Assembly: GCA_964419255.1 (NCBI GenBank)
Contig: CAYQOU010000039.1
Location: 1 to 38,171 of the forward strand
Length of the DNA: 38,171 bases
Direction: 5' to 3'
Source: CAZPHU01 sp964419255
GTDB lineage: Bacteria > Fibrobacterota > Chitinivibrionia > Chitinivibrionales > CAYFVL01
Under the pieces are notes generated by a model. It did no database searches. It saw only the letters and a program-made list of their open reading frames with translations, and was not told the DNA's origin. Position numbers and translations under genes: made by a program. Shown piece by piece: positions 7,477 through 15,224 of the stretch; within the stretch, counting starts at the first letter, position 1, and every line of letters begins with the position of its first letter.

Positions 7477-8769
7477 ATGACAAGTAGTGATAGAATATTC
7501 TATCCGCTATATCTTACCAACACATTGACTCGAAAAAAGGAAAAATTCCGCTCGGAGCGTGAGGGTCAGGTAAAGATGTTTACCTGCGGACCGTCCGTGT
7601 ACAAGAACCAGCATCTGGGAAATTACCGCACATTTCTCTACGAGGATATCCTTCAGAGGTATCTGTCCTATCTGGGCTATGATGTGCAGCGAGTGATCAA
7701 TTTTACCGATGTGGAAGACAAAGCCATAGAGCAGGCACATCGGCGGGGTATCGGACTGGATGAGTTGACGGCACCGGTTATCGAGCGGTTTTTCTCCGAT
7801 GCACGAAAGCTGCGTATCGCTTTGCCCGAATTTATACCTCGTGCCACAAACTGTGCCGACAGCGCCGCTCACATTATAAAGGTACTGCTTGATAAGGGAC
7901 ACGTATACCGCCTGGGACCTGATGCTTACTTCGATCCCCTGACCTTTGAAGGATTTGGCAAACTGTTTGGTCTGGACATGAGTCGCTGGCCCAAGAAGAG
8001 GCGTCTTTTCGGTGAAGATACCTATCCGGGGCAGCGGTGGAATCTGGGGGATTTCATCGTCTGGCACGGCTGTAAGGGCAAGCATGATATCTGCTGGAAC
8101 ACCGAGATCGGACACGGAAGGCCATCCTGGAACATTCAGGATCCGGCGATGATATTGCAGACCCTTGGGACCTGGGTGGATATCAGCTGCGGGGGGGTCG
8201 ACAATCTCTATCGCCATCACGATTATACCATCGCCATCATGGAATCATACTCCAATCGTACCTTTGCCAACTACTGGCTCCATGGGGAACATCTGTTCAT
8301 CGATGGCCAAAAGATGTCCAAGACCAAGGGCAACGTTCTGTCTGTCCAGTCCCTGATCGACCAGGGGTACACGCCGCAAGAGATTCGTTTCTTTCTCACA
8401 TACAGCCAATACCGTCGGAAGCTTAACATCACCACGCAGACAGTTTCAGATGCTGGTCGGAAGCGAGAGAGGATTCTTCGATCGATCAGGGATGCTTTTC
8501 ACGGGCCGTATGCGCCCGATCCAAAAATTGGCGGAGACCGTCTCTACTATCGGGAGCTGCTGGAGGAATTCGAGCAGAAAATGAGTGACGATCTGGATGT
8601 GCAGGGTACAATCGATGCAGTCGACGCGAAACTCCAACAATTGGCAGAGCATAAACGTGACGGTAAGTTGGGAGAGCAGGTGGTCTCTCAATTTTGGGAT
8701 GTTCTGGCTCGAATCGATCAGGTTCTGCAACTCGGCCTGTCTTCCGTTGTTCAGCACGCCAATGCCTGA
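7477..8769 (+). CDS. Cysteinyl-tRNA synthetase paralogue with altered active site
   Basis: Class I aminoacyl-tRNA-synthetase-like protein of 430 residues, clearly related to CysRS. The start is the ATG at 7477, behind AGGAGG with a seven-base spacer. Catalytic signatures for ATP are kept: HLGN at 46-49 and KMSKT at 279-283. Of the four zinc ligands known in CysRS, Cys37 (TCGPSVY) and His247 remain, but the HIEC cysteine is Asp222 (NIQD) and the Glu of HHENE is Thr251 (HHDYT). The DIHGGG motif is DISCGG (237-240). The helical DALR-like region is present, but the protein ends without the C-terminal anticodon-binding domain. Adenylate formation is therefore likely, charging of tRNA-Cys unlikely; a MshC-like amino-acid ligase role with another substrate is possible. 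Confidence 0.85.
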   Translation: MTSSDRIFYPLYLTNTLTRKKEKFRSEREGQVKMFTCGPSVYKNQHLGNYRTFLYEDILQRYLSYLGYDVQRVINFTDVEDKAIEQAHRRGIGLDELTAPVIERFFSDARKLRIALPEFIPRATNCADSAAHIIKVLLDKGHVYRLGPDAYFDPLTFEGFGKLFGLDMSRWPKKRRLFGEDTYPGQRWNLGDFIVWHGCKGKHDICWNTEIGHGRPSWNIQDPAMILQTLGTWVDISCGGVDNLYRHHDYTIAIMESYSNRTFANYWLHGEHLFIDGQKMSKTKGNVLSVQSLIDQGYTPQEIRFFLTYSQYRRKLNITTQTVSDAGRKRERILRSIRDAFHGPYAPDPKIGGDRLYYRELLEEFEQKMSDDLDVQGTIDAVDAKLQQLAEHKRDGKLGEQVVSQFWDVLARIDQVLQLGLSSVVQHANA

Positions 8770-8791
8770 GGAGAATTTGTTCTGCCGCTAT

Positions 8792-8809
8792 ACCACAAAC
8801 GCATGTGGT
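8792..8809 (+). terminator. Hairpin after the CysRS-like gene
   Basis: ACCACA at 8792-8797 and TGTGGT at 8804-8809 form a perfect 6-bp stem with a six-base loop, 23 bases after the stop codon. Only CGTTTCC follows, so it is a weak terminator candidate. Confidence 0.35.
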
Positions 8810-8858
8810 CGTTTCCACGCCATAATATTCCAACTATCAGTTTTATTGTAACTTGGAG

Positions 8859-8887
8859 TTGACAGATTTTTTTTCTGGGGATATAAT
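8859..8887 (+). promoter_or_regulatory. Consensus sigma-70 promoter of cheX
   Basis: TTGACA at 8859-8864 and TATAAT at 8882-8887, both perfect, separated by exactly 17 bases that include a T-rich run. The start should be near 8895, which leaves an unusually long leader of about 177 bases before the cheX ATG. Confidence 0.85.
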
Positions 8888-8894
8888 ATTCGTG

Positions 8895-9071
8895 CTTACA
8901 ATTGATCACATTTTCCTGGAGACGGTGTTCGCATAAGGTGGTTCTGGTTCTATCTGCGGTAGAATACAGATCATTATTTGGTTTTTTCCTCCAGGGGATC
9001 ACATGCTTTAGGCGTTAACTTTATCGCAAAAAGAAAATTCTTCATAAAACCGGTGCCTACAAGGAGATTTC
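8895..9071 (+). promoter_or_regulatory. Long, possibly structured leader of cheX
   Basis: About 177 bases between the predicted transcription start and the cheX ATG. CCTGGAG at 8915-8921 can pair with CTCCAGG at 8989-8995, enclosing 67 bases. Inside, TTCTA/TAGAA and ATCTG/CAGAT hairpins overlap and exclude each other, followed by a six-T run near 8983. This could be an attenuator-like switch or a small RNA. It does not match the riboswitch consensus sequences I know. Confidence 0.35.
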
Positions 9072-9542
9072 ATGGATGTATCATACGTTAACCCGTTTAT
9101 AATAGCCACGATAGAGACATTTAAAACCATGCTCAACGAGCAGGTCAAAACCGGTAATCCGGTCATAAAAAATGAAGCTGAACATACGTATGATGTATCC
9201 GGTGTCATCGGATTGAGCGGAGAGGCGCAGGGGGTTATCAGTCTGAGTTTTCCAAGAGAGGTTGCCTTGAAGGTGGTATCGGCTCTTTTGGGAACAAAGA
9301 TAGAAGACCTCGGGCCGGATATCACCGATGGTATCGGCGAGATCGCAAACATCGTGGCCGGATATGCCAAGCAGTATCTCACCGAGTTTAAGCTCCAGAT
9401 TTCTCTGCCGAATGTTGTTTTAGGAAGCGGTCATAGGATTACGGTACAACGTGATGTGAAAACCATAATCGTACCGATCATCAGTTCGATGGGCGAACTT
9501 GCCATGGAGATCAGCCTTAAGACCCGCACGCCCGCAAAGTAA
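9072..9542 (+). CDS. cheX: CheX-type chemotaxis phosphatase
   Basis: CheC/CheX/FliY family protein of 156 residues that would dephosphorylate CheY-P or another receiver domain. The start follows ACAAGGAGATTTC. The catalytic signature is GIGEIANIVAG, with Glu90 and Asn93 in the E-x2-N arrangement that defines the active site; a single copy of the motif, as in CheX. N-terminal helices (FIIATIETFKTML) and the central GLSGEAQGVISLSF strand also fit. No other chemotaxis gene is in the window. A neighbouring receiver-domain protein (11175-12572) is a conceivable target, but this is only inference. Confidence 0.88.
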   Translation: MDVSYVNPFIIATIETFKTMLNEQVKTGNPVIKNEAEHTYDVSGVIGLSGEAQGVISLSFPREVALKVVSALLGTKIEDLGPDITDGIGEIANIVAGYAKQYLTEFKLQISLPNVVLGSGHRITVQRDVKTIIVPIISSMGELAMEISLKTRTPAK

Positions 9543-9543
9543 C

Positions 9544-10992
9544 TCAATGGGGCTGGGAGCTTCCCGGCCCTTTTATTGTTTTGAGTCGAAACCTGGCGAG
9601 TTGATACACGGTATTTTTCTGATCTGATGCGGCCAATGCCCGGTTGTAAAAATATCGAGCATCTGAAAGGTTGCCGAACGCCTCGTAGGAGACTCCCATA
9701 GCATATAGCAGGTGACTGTCATTTCTTTGGCGGTAGAAATGTTTATATACATGTATAAATCGTTGGAACGAGAGCATCTGCCGTCCCGCCGCGAAATATT
9801 CGGCCGCCAGGTTATACCCTGCATCGAATCCGATATTATCTTTCTGAGAAAGATTGCGCAGAAGATTGAGATTATGATAGGCCGCGCTGTCGTATTGGGA
9901 AACCGCGTAGAATGCACCCGCCATGTGCATATGGTACTCCACCCGATCCCCATTTGCCAGCAAGTAGAGTTGGATGAGGGGGAAATTGAGATGGAAGAGA
10001 TTGCCTTTAAAAAACACATTCTGTTTACCGCGGTTTGTTTGCTGATATTTGCGCAGACGACCCAACACCGAACTCGTATCGTTGGATGGCTGGGCACAGA
10101 TCTGATTATACAACCGCAGCGCCTCCAGGCTGTCTGATATCAGCGAGAAGAAAATCGCCTGCTCACGATCGAGCGAGCTGTCGGTGAGCGCATAACGCAT
10201 ATTGCATAATCGTGAGGCTTCCTGGTAGTTGCCACGAATAGCCTCGATCCGTATGGCATCGCTGAGTATGTCCGGATCATCACCCTGTATCTCATGCGCC
10301 TTGCGCAGATATAGTGCGCTGCTGTCCAGATATCCGCGAGCATAGAAACATCTGCTTCGCATCATAAACAGCGACGGATGCGAGGGATACGTTTCCAGCA
10401 GACCAGTGATGAGGTTATTTGCCTGTTGATTGTATCTTGTCCACAGATTTCTTTCGGCAAACTGAAGAGACAGCTCGATTATCGAGCTGTCATCGGGGAA
10501 AAGAGTCGCCAGCGTATCGATCTCTCTCAGAAAGATCTCTTCCTGTTCCGTCTCCAGTGCCATCTGGCAGATTCCATGCGAAATATCGTTGCGATTTGGC
10601 TGGTGGTTACGTGCCATTCGCATAGCGGAGAAAGCCTGATGCAGCAGGTTTTTATTCAATATGGGATACAGTCGAATCTCGGCACTGGCCAGACTGTCGG
10701 GTACAAGGTACGACGGATATTTTCGGGGAATACCTCCTGAGGGGCCTACCAGCCGGTTTCGAGTTCCCTGAGGAAACGTAACCGCTTCATCAAAGTAGCG
10801 ATACCCTTTCATCAGATACAGGGTAGCGGTATCGGGGTATCGTCTCAAGTAGATATCCATGTACCAGTCGAACCGTTCGTAGTCGCGGTTCTGAAGAAGA
10901 TATTCCAGACCCCTCTCGGAATACCCCGTTTCGGTTTCGGCCGCGCATAAACCCGTAAGACAGAGGATTAGAATATGCGAAATAAATTTCAT
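9544..10992 (-). CDS. Secreted or periplasmic TPR-repeat protein
   Basis: Protein of 482 residues. A signal peptide (MKFISHILILCLTGLCAAE) is followed by helical repeats with the spacing of tetratricopeptide repeats through most of the length, for example YLMKGYRYFDEAV, LRKAHEIQGDDPDIL, YAMGVSYEAFGNLSDARYFYNRAL. The sequence before the Cys at 17 (TGLC) is a poor lipobox, so lipoprotein status is doubtful. TPR proteins act as scaffolds; I recognise no specific family. It is downstream of, and co-directional with, the sigma-54 activator (182 bases apart), and has its own sigma-54-like promoter at 11056-11070. Its C-terminal codons overlap the cheX terminator. Confidence 0.75.
   Translation of the reverse strand: MKFISHILILCLTGLCAAETETGYSERGLEYLLQNRDYERFDWYMDIYLRRYPDTATLYLMKGYRYFDEAVTFPQGTRNRLVGPSGGIPRKYPSYLVPDSLASAEIRLYPILNKNLLHQAFSAMRMARNHQPNRNDISHGICQMALETEQEEIFLREIDTLATLFPDDSSIIELSLQFAERNLWTRYNQQANNLITGLLETYPSHPSLFMMRSRCFYARGYLDSSALYLRKAHEIQGDDPDILSDAIRIEAIRGNYQEASRLCNMRYALTDSSLDREQAIFFSLISDSLEALRLYNQICAQPSNDTSSVLGRLRKYQQTNRGKQNVFFKGNLFHLNFPLIQLYLLANGDRVEYHMHMAGAFYAVSQYDSAAYHNLNLLRNLSQKDNIGFDAGYNLAAEYFAAGRQMLSFQRFIHVYKHFYRQRNDSHLLYAMGVSYEAFGNLSDARYFYNRALAASDQKNTVYQLARFRLKTIKGPGSSQPH
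9550..9580 (+). terminator. Strong cheX terminator inside the end of the convergent gene
   Basis: GGGCTGGGA at 9550-9558 pairs with TCCCGGCCC at 9562-9570 (one G-U), three-base loop, followed by TTTTATTGTTTTG. A textbook rho-independent terminator. It overlaps the last codons of the minus-strand TPR gene, whose stop is at 9544-9546. Confidence 0.85.
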
Positions 10993-11055
10993 GACATTTT
11001 CTCATATGGTTAAAGCCTTTACCCCATTATATGTTAACACTCCCTCAATTATCTG

Positions 11056-11070
11056 GCAATAACAGTTCCA
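11056..11070 (-). promoter_or_regulatory. Sigma-54-like promoter of the TPR gene
   Basis: Minus strand TGGAAC-N5-TTGC with exact GG-N10-GC spacing; one mismatch to TGGCAC in the -24 box. Predicted start about 11044, some 50 bases before the ATG at 10992. It lies next to the gene for the sigma-54 activator. Confidence 0.5.
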
Positions 11071-11174
11071 AACAAGCTCAGGAATAAAAAAAACGCATCC
11101 TCCAATTTTTGCGCACCGTAAGATACGCAAATGGGAGAACGCGCCTAGTTTGTACCGATTTTTCCCTTACGGGA

Positions 11175-12572
11175 TCAGCTGGCATTCACCACCGATTCAG
11201 ATTTTTCCGACTGGCTGTCTTCGTTGCTGATTTTTCGATAAAGAGTAGCCAGAGAAATGCCCAGCGCCCTGCTTGCCCTGTTCTTGTCGCCAAAGTGACT
11301 CAGCGCCCGATGAATATGGCGGTCTTTTATCTCCTCCAGATTCCAAACCAGCGGCTGTCGATCGTATTGCTCTTCCTCTATAAACTTTACCCTGATAGTG
11401 GGTGTCTGTATTCCCGGATAGTCCATCCCCGGGAAATGTTTGGGGCTTAGTTTTTCTCCCCTTGCAAGCAACAATGCACGCTCCAGCATGTTATGCAGCT
11501 CGCGGATGTTGCCCGGCCATGCATAATCCTGCAGCACCGCAAGTACCTCATCATCTAGGGGGAAATATTTATAATCGAATTCGTTGAGGATTCTCTGGCT
11601 GAGAAATTCTATATCTTCCTTTCGCTCCCGCAGTGGCGGAAGTTCTATCGGAAACACGCATATTCTGTAATACAGATCGCTCCTGAACTCGTTTTGCTTG
11701 CATGCGCTGAGCAAATCCTTATTCGTCGCGCATATCAATCTGAAATCACTCTTTCGAAGTTTGTTTTCGCCTATTCGCCTGAATGTACGTTCTTCGATTG
11801 TCTTGAGCAGCTCAGCCTGTACTTCGATATCCATGTCACCGATTTCGTCCAGAAACAGTGTGCCCCCGTCGGCGGCCTCCAGAAGCCCCTCATGATTGCG
11901 GATGGCGGAGGTGAATGCACCCTTGGTGTGGCCGTAAAGCTCGCTGCGCAGAAGCTGCCCGCGGAGAGCAGAGCAGTTAAGCTCCACAAATGGATTGTCT
12001 TTTCGCTCGCTGTTTTCGTGTATCCACCGGGCCAGCACCCCCTTACCCGTACCGGTTTCACCGGTCAGCAGAATAACCGAATCGTTTGCGGCGGCAACCG
12101 TAGCAAACTCCAGTATACGATCTATCTGTGCGGATCTGCCAAAGGAAGGCTTCTGTCGCGCCTCGTTAAGACGCTGACGGATGAAATCCTTTGTGCGCAG
12201 CTCCTTTACTTTCAGACTGCTCCTGAGACTGGTCTCCACATCCTCCAGCTTCGCCGGTTTGGTCAGGAAATTATGCGCCCCGTACTTCATCGCCTGTACG
12301 GCGATTTTCGTATCCTCCACCCCGGAAATCACCACAATTGCGATTCGCTCGTCGCTGTCGTGAATCTCCTTTATAAGCTCGAGACCCATCCCGTCGGGCA
12401 GGCGCAAATCGAGCAGCACCGCATCGAAGCTTTCCTTGGCCAGCTTATTCTTGGCTTCGGCAAGGGTGTTGGCGGTACTTATCGAAAAATCTTTCTGCAC
12501 AAGATAGCGTTTGTATCCAAATACTACGGCATCGTTATCTTCGACTATAAGCAATTTCGTGGGCTTCACCAA
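11175..12572 (-). CDS. NtrC-family sigma-54 response regulator with GAFTSA variant loop
   Basis: Response regulator of 465 residues. Receiver domain 1-125: acidic pocket Glu11-Asp12, phosphorylation site Asp55 (AVLLDLRLPDG), Ser83 and Lys105. AAA+ domain about 142-370: Walker A GETGTGKG at 171-178, Walker B GGTLFLDEIGDM, arginine fingers in RSDLYYR. C-terminal Fis-type helix-turn-helix at about 415-450 (HIHRALSHFGDKNRASRALGISLATLYRKI). The sigma-54 contact loop reads GAFTSA (218-223) in place of GAFTGA; the codon at 11907-11909 is TCC. Position Ser222 matches a site where NorR substitutions give partner-independent activity. No sensor kinase is encoded nearby, so the input is unknown. Candidate targets are the sigma-54-like promoters in this window. 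Confidence 0.93.
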   Translation of the reverse strand: MVKPTKLLIVEDNDAVVFGYKRYLVQKDFSISTANTLAEAKNKLAKESFDAVLLDLRLPDGMGLELIKEIHDSDERIAIVVISGVEDTKIAVQAMKYGAHNFLTKPAKLEDVETSLRSSLKVKELRTKDFIRQRLNEARQKPSFGRSAQIDRILEFATVAAANDSVILLTGETGTGKGVLARWIHENSERKDNPFVELNCSALRGQLLRSELYGHTKGAFTSAIRNHEGLLEAADGGTLFLDEIGDMDIEVQAELLKTIEERTFRRIGENKLRKSDFRLICATNKDLLSACKQNEFRSDLYYRICVFPIELPPLRERKEDIEFLSQRILNEFDYKYFPLDDEVLAVLQDYAWPGNIRELHNMLERALLLARGEKLSPKHFPGMDYPGIQTPTIRVKFIEEEQYDRQPLVWNLEEIKDRHIHRALSHFGDKNRASRALGISLATLYRKISNEDSQSEKSESVVNAS

Positions 12573-12611
12573 AAACTCCTTTCATTCAGGCAAAGACTCT
12601 TAGAACTGTTG

Positions 12612-12626
12612 TCAATAATCGTGCCA
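12612..12626 (-). promoter_or_regulatory. Weak sigma-54-like site upstream of the activator gene
   Basis: Minus strand TGGCACG-N4-TTGA: a perfect -24 box and correct spacing, but the key C of the -12 GC is A. It lies about 40 bases before the activator start, so autoregulation is conceivable; the -12 mismatch makes it doubtful. Confidence 0.25.
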
Positions 12627-12779
12627 TGACAGGAGTAGTGGGGTAAATAATTATATAAGTTGTTGAAAATGGTTTTGTTGAGTTGATCTGGGGAAACGAA
12701 TCGGGTTCTTCTTATGCCGTTTTTCTTTGCAATACCAGAAAAGGATCATCACCTGCATTCTCATTTTGAGAAAAGCCTG

Positions 12780-12879
12780 NNNNNNNNNNNNNNNNNNNNN
12801 NNNNNNNNNNNNNNNNNNNNNNNNNNNNNNNNNNNNNNNNNNNNNNNNNNNNNNNNNNNNNNNNNNNNNNNNNNNNNNN
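12780..12879. other. Assembly gap (100 N)
   Basis: Second run of exactly 100 N. The bases between the activator promoter region (12573) and this gap, and between the gap and the rpmA terminator, hold no gene I can support. obg, which often follows rpmA, could be hidden here or absent. Confidence 0.97.
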
Positions 12880-12893
12880 CCTGCCGGGCGCAC

Positions 12894-12933
12894 CATAAAA
12901 AAAGGCGTCGTGCACAGTGGTGCCCAACGCCTT
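12894..12933 (-). terminator. Strong terminator of the rng-rplU-rpmA operon
   Basis: On the minus strand AAGGCGT ... ACGCCTT forms an outer 7-bp stem, GCAC/GTGC an inner stem around CACT, and seven T follow. It lies 23 bases after the rpmA stop and shows that the operon ends with rpmA. Confidence 0.88.
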
Positions 12934-12956
12934 GAATTACCAGAAGATATTTGCGT

Positions 12957-13214
12957 CTACGAAACCGGTACGATACTTACCTTCTTGCGAGTACCGGCAA
13001 ATGTCTTGTATTCGACCCGACCATCAATCTTTGCAAAAAGAGTGTCATCACTACCCTTGCCGACATTGATTCCGGGATGAATCTTGGTCCCGCGCTGCCG
13101 CACCAGAATGCTGCCGGCAGATACTGTCTGACCACCAAAACACTTCACTCCAAGCATCTTCGGATTACTATCACGACCGTTTCTACTACTTCCTACACCT
13201 TTTTTATGAGCCAT
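12957..13214 (-). CDS. rpmA: Ribosomal protein bL27
   Basis: Large-subunit ribosomal protein of 85 residues near the peptidyl transferase centre. It starts MAHKKGVGSSRNGRDSNPK, without the long N-terminal extension that Firmicutes cleave off, and contains GSILVRQRGTKIHPG and the GKGSDDTLFAKIDG block. GGGAGA precedes the ATG. It starts 18 bases after rplU, the usual order, and is followed by a strong terminator. Confidence 0.98.
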   Translation of the reverse strand: MAHKKGVGSSRNGRDSNPKMLGVKCFGGQTVSAGSILVRQRGTKIHPGINVGKGSDDTLFAKIDGRVEYKTFAGTRKKVSIVPVS

Positions 13215-13232
13215 GATTCATTCTCCCTTCGA

Positions 13233-13544
13233 TTATGCAGATATCGAGGTGATCTGCAATTCAGTGTAATCCTGCCGATGACCATTTTTGCGCTTATAAT
13301 CCTTGCGGCGAATCTTCTTGATAACCAGCACCTTATCCGCCTTTGCATGATCAAGCACCTTGGCTTTCACCTCTGCACCATCCACAACCGGTGTCCCAAC
13401 CTTCACCGACTCTCCATCACGAACCAGCAAAACCTTATCCAAACTGACTTCACTGCCTTTTTCAGCTTCCAGAAGCGGTACGCGGATCGTATCACCCTCG
13501 TTTACGGTATACTGAAAGCCGCCCTGTTCAACGACTGACATCAT
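13233..13544 (-). CDS. rplU: Ribosomal protein bL21
   Basis: Large-subunit ribosomal protein of 103 residues: VVEQGGFQYTVNEGDTIRVPLL at the N terminus and KIRRKDYKRKNGHRQDYTELQI near the end. The frame opens at 13577, but the tandem ATG codons at 13544 and 13541 follow AAGGAG by nine or twelve bases, and L21 proteins start at this point. It is followed by rpmA after 18 bases and preceded by rng, a common bacterial order. Confidence 0.97.
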   Translation of the reverse strand: MMSVVEQGGFQYTVNEGDTIRVPLLEAEKGSEVSLDKVLLVRDGESVKVGTPVVDGAEVKAKVLDHAKADKVLVIKKIRRKDYKRKNGHRQDYTELQITSISA

Positions 13545-13646
13545 AGGATCTATCTCCTTATCGAATCTTATGTGCAAAGCGCATATCCCGCAACAACAAT
13601 ACCGCCGCAGGGAAAAGACTTTCTAATATAACTATTTCATACCGTT

Positions 13647-15212
13647 TCAGGCAATACTTTCTTCCTCTTCTTTCTCTTTTTCGGTGGATGTCTTAAACCG
13701 CTGGCCCTCTTGAAGCGGATGAAGTTCGTATTCATCCTGATCCTGCTCCTCATCCTCGTGCACCTCCAGGCTGTAGCCGTGCCGCTCCCCAAGCGTACGC
13801 ACAATCAGGGCGCTATCCTTGCGCATATAGGCTGCAACCGAAGGATGAACGGCTATGGCGATTCGCTTCTGTCCAAACGCCTCCCGCTTCAACGCCCTGT
13901 CGATACGAGCGGTGACCGTCTGAGGAGAAAATACCCAGCCCAATCCGTTACAGGCATGGCACACGTCGGTAAACAGCTCCTGAAGCTCGGGGCGCACCCG
14001 TTTACGAGTCACCTCCATCAAACCAAACTTGCTCAAACCTGTCGCCGATGTCGCCGTCGGGTCGGCCTCCAACAGGCGAAACATTTCGTTTTCCAGTTTC
14101 TTGCGATTCTCCGGATTTCGCATATCGATAAAATCTATCACTATAAGCCCGCCGATATCGCGAAGGCGCAGCTGTCTGCAGATCTCATTTGCCGCCTCCA
14201 GGTTGGTGCGGGTGATCGTCTCCTCCAGATTGCTCTTACCGACATTTCTGCCCGTATTTACGTCTATCGCAATCAGCGCCTCGGCATGGTCCAGAAGCAG
14301 GTATCCGCCGCTTTTCAGCCAGACTTTGCGACGAAGCGATCGTTCCAGATCCTTCTCGATGTTGAATCGGTCGAAAAGAGGCATCTTCTCCTTATACAGC
14401 TTTACCCGATTCAGAAGATTGGGAGAAACGGTGGTCAGATAGGATTTTATCTCAGAAAAGTCGTCTTCATGGTCCACATACACCTCGGTGACATCCTCGC
14501 TGAATATATCCCGAATGACCGTTGTGGTGATTCCATACTCCTTGTACACAAGCTTGGGGCCCCCTCCCGACAGCGCCTCCTTCTGTGCCCGTCGCCAGGC
14601 ATCCACCAGCTGATGTATCTCCGCGACAAACTCGTTTTCCGACACCTTCAGTCCGATAGTACGGACGATAAAGCCCACCCCCTTGGGTTTGAGCTGATCG
14701 ATCAGTTTCTTTAAATGACGACGCTTCTTCACATCACTGGTCTTTTTGGATACTCCGATGAAGTCGGCATCGGGCACCAGCACCAGAAATCGTCCCGCGA
14801 TACTGATCTGTGTGGTCACCTTCGGACTCTTGGAACCGATAGGCTCCTTGATGACCTGCACCAGTATCTGCTGCCCCACCTCCAACACCTTTTCGATAGG
14901 CACCCGAGGCACCTTGCGTCTCTGCGAGCGCACATCTCTGCCGGTAAAACGCTCGATAAGCTCATCATCCTCGTTGAGAAGAAGCGTGGGATCGACATCG
15001 GATGCGTGAAGGAAGGCGGATTTATCCAACCCCACATCGATAAAGGCAGACTGGATGCCCGGCAGTATCGATGTAACCACCCCCCGATAGATGTTTCCCA
15101 GCAGTCTGAACTGGTCGGGCCGCTCGACCACCAGCTCGACGAGTTTACCCTTTTCCAGCAAGGCAGCCCTCTTCTCGGTGGGTGCAGCGCTGAAAAGAAT
15201 TTTTTTGTCCAT
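13647..15212 (-). CDS. rng: Ribonuclease G/E family endoribonuclease
   Basis: Endoribonuclease of 521 residues that processes rRNA precursors and decays mRNA. S1 RNA-binding domain at about 36-125 (GNIYRGVVTSILPGIQSAFIDVG). Catalytic region: Asp317 in IAIDVNTGRNVG and the IVIDFIDM aspartates at 360 and 363. Zinc-link cysteines Cys418 and Cys421 (CHACNGLG) hold the dimer. The C terminus is a short acidic tail (EDEEQDQDEYE, EKEKEEEE) rather than the long scaffold of RNase E, so RNase G is the better name. It starts 12 bases after sprA and precedes rplU by 102 bases. Confidence 0.94.
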   Translation of the reverse strand: MDKKILFSAAPTEKRAALLEKGKLVELVVERPDQFRLLGNIYRGVVTSILPGIQSAFIDVGLDKSAFLHASDVDPTLLLNEDDELIERFTGRDVRSQRRKVPRVPIEKVLEVGQQILVQVIKEPIGSKSPKVTTQISIAGRFLVLVPDADFIGVSKKTSDVKKRRHLKKLIDQLKPKGVGFIVRTIGLKVSENEFVAEIHQLVDAWRRAQKEALSGGGPKLVYKEYGITTTVIRDIFSEDVTEVYVDHEDDFSEIKSYLTTVSPNLLNRVKLYKEKMPLFDRFNIEKDLERSLRRKVWLKSGGYLLLDHAEALIAIDVNTGRNVGKSNLEETITRTNLEAANEICRQLRLRDIGGLIVIDFIDMRNPENRKKLENEMFRLLEADPTATSATGLSKFGLMEVTRKRVRPELQELFTDVCHACNGLGWVFSPQTVTARIDRALKREAFGQKRIAIAVHPSVAAYMRKDSALIVRTLGERHGYSLEVHEDEEQDQDEYELHPLQEGQRFKTSTEKEKEEEESIA

Positions 15213-15224
15213 GGTGTATTCTCC

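Noticed and set aside
8895..9000. 6S RNA or cyclic-di-GMP riboswitch before cheX
   Set aside because: The element is too short for 6S RNA and lacks the conserved GEMM core; left as an unassigned leader.
13590..13604. Sigma-54-like site before rplU
   Set aside because: The first base of the -24 box is C instead of T, and a ribosomal protein gene inside an operon is an unlikely sigma-54 target.
13710..14714. Long plus-strand frame opposite rng
   Set aside because: It is the complement of a certain gene and its translation shows no protein features; the same holds for frames opposite ftsH, the activator and folP.
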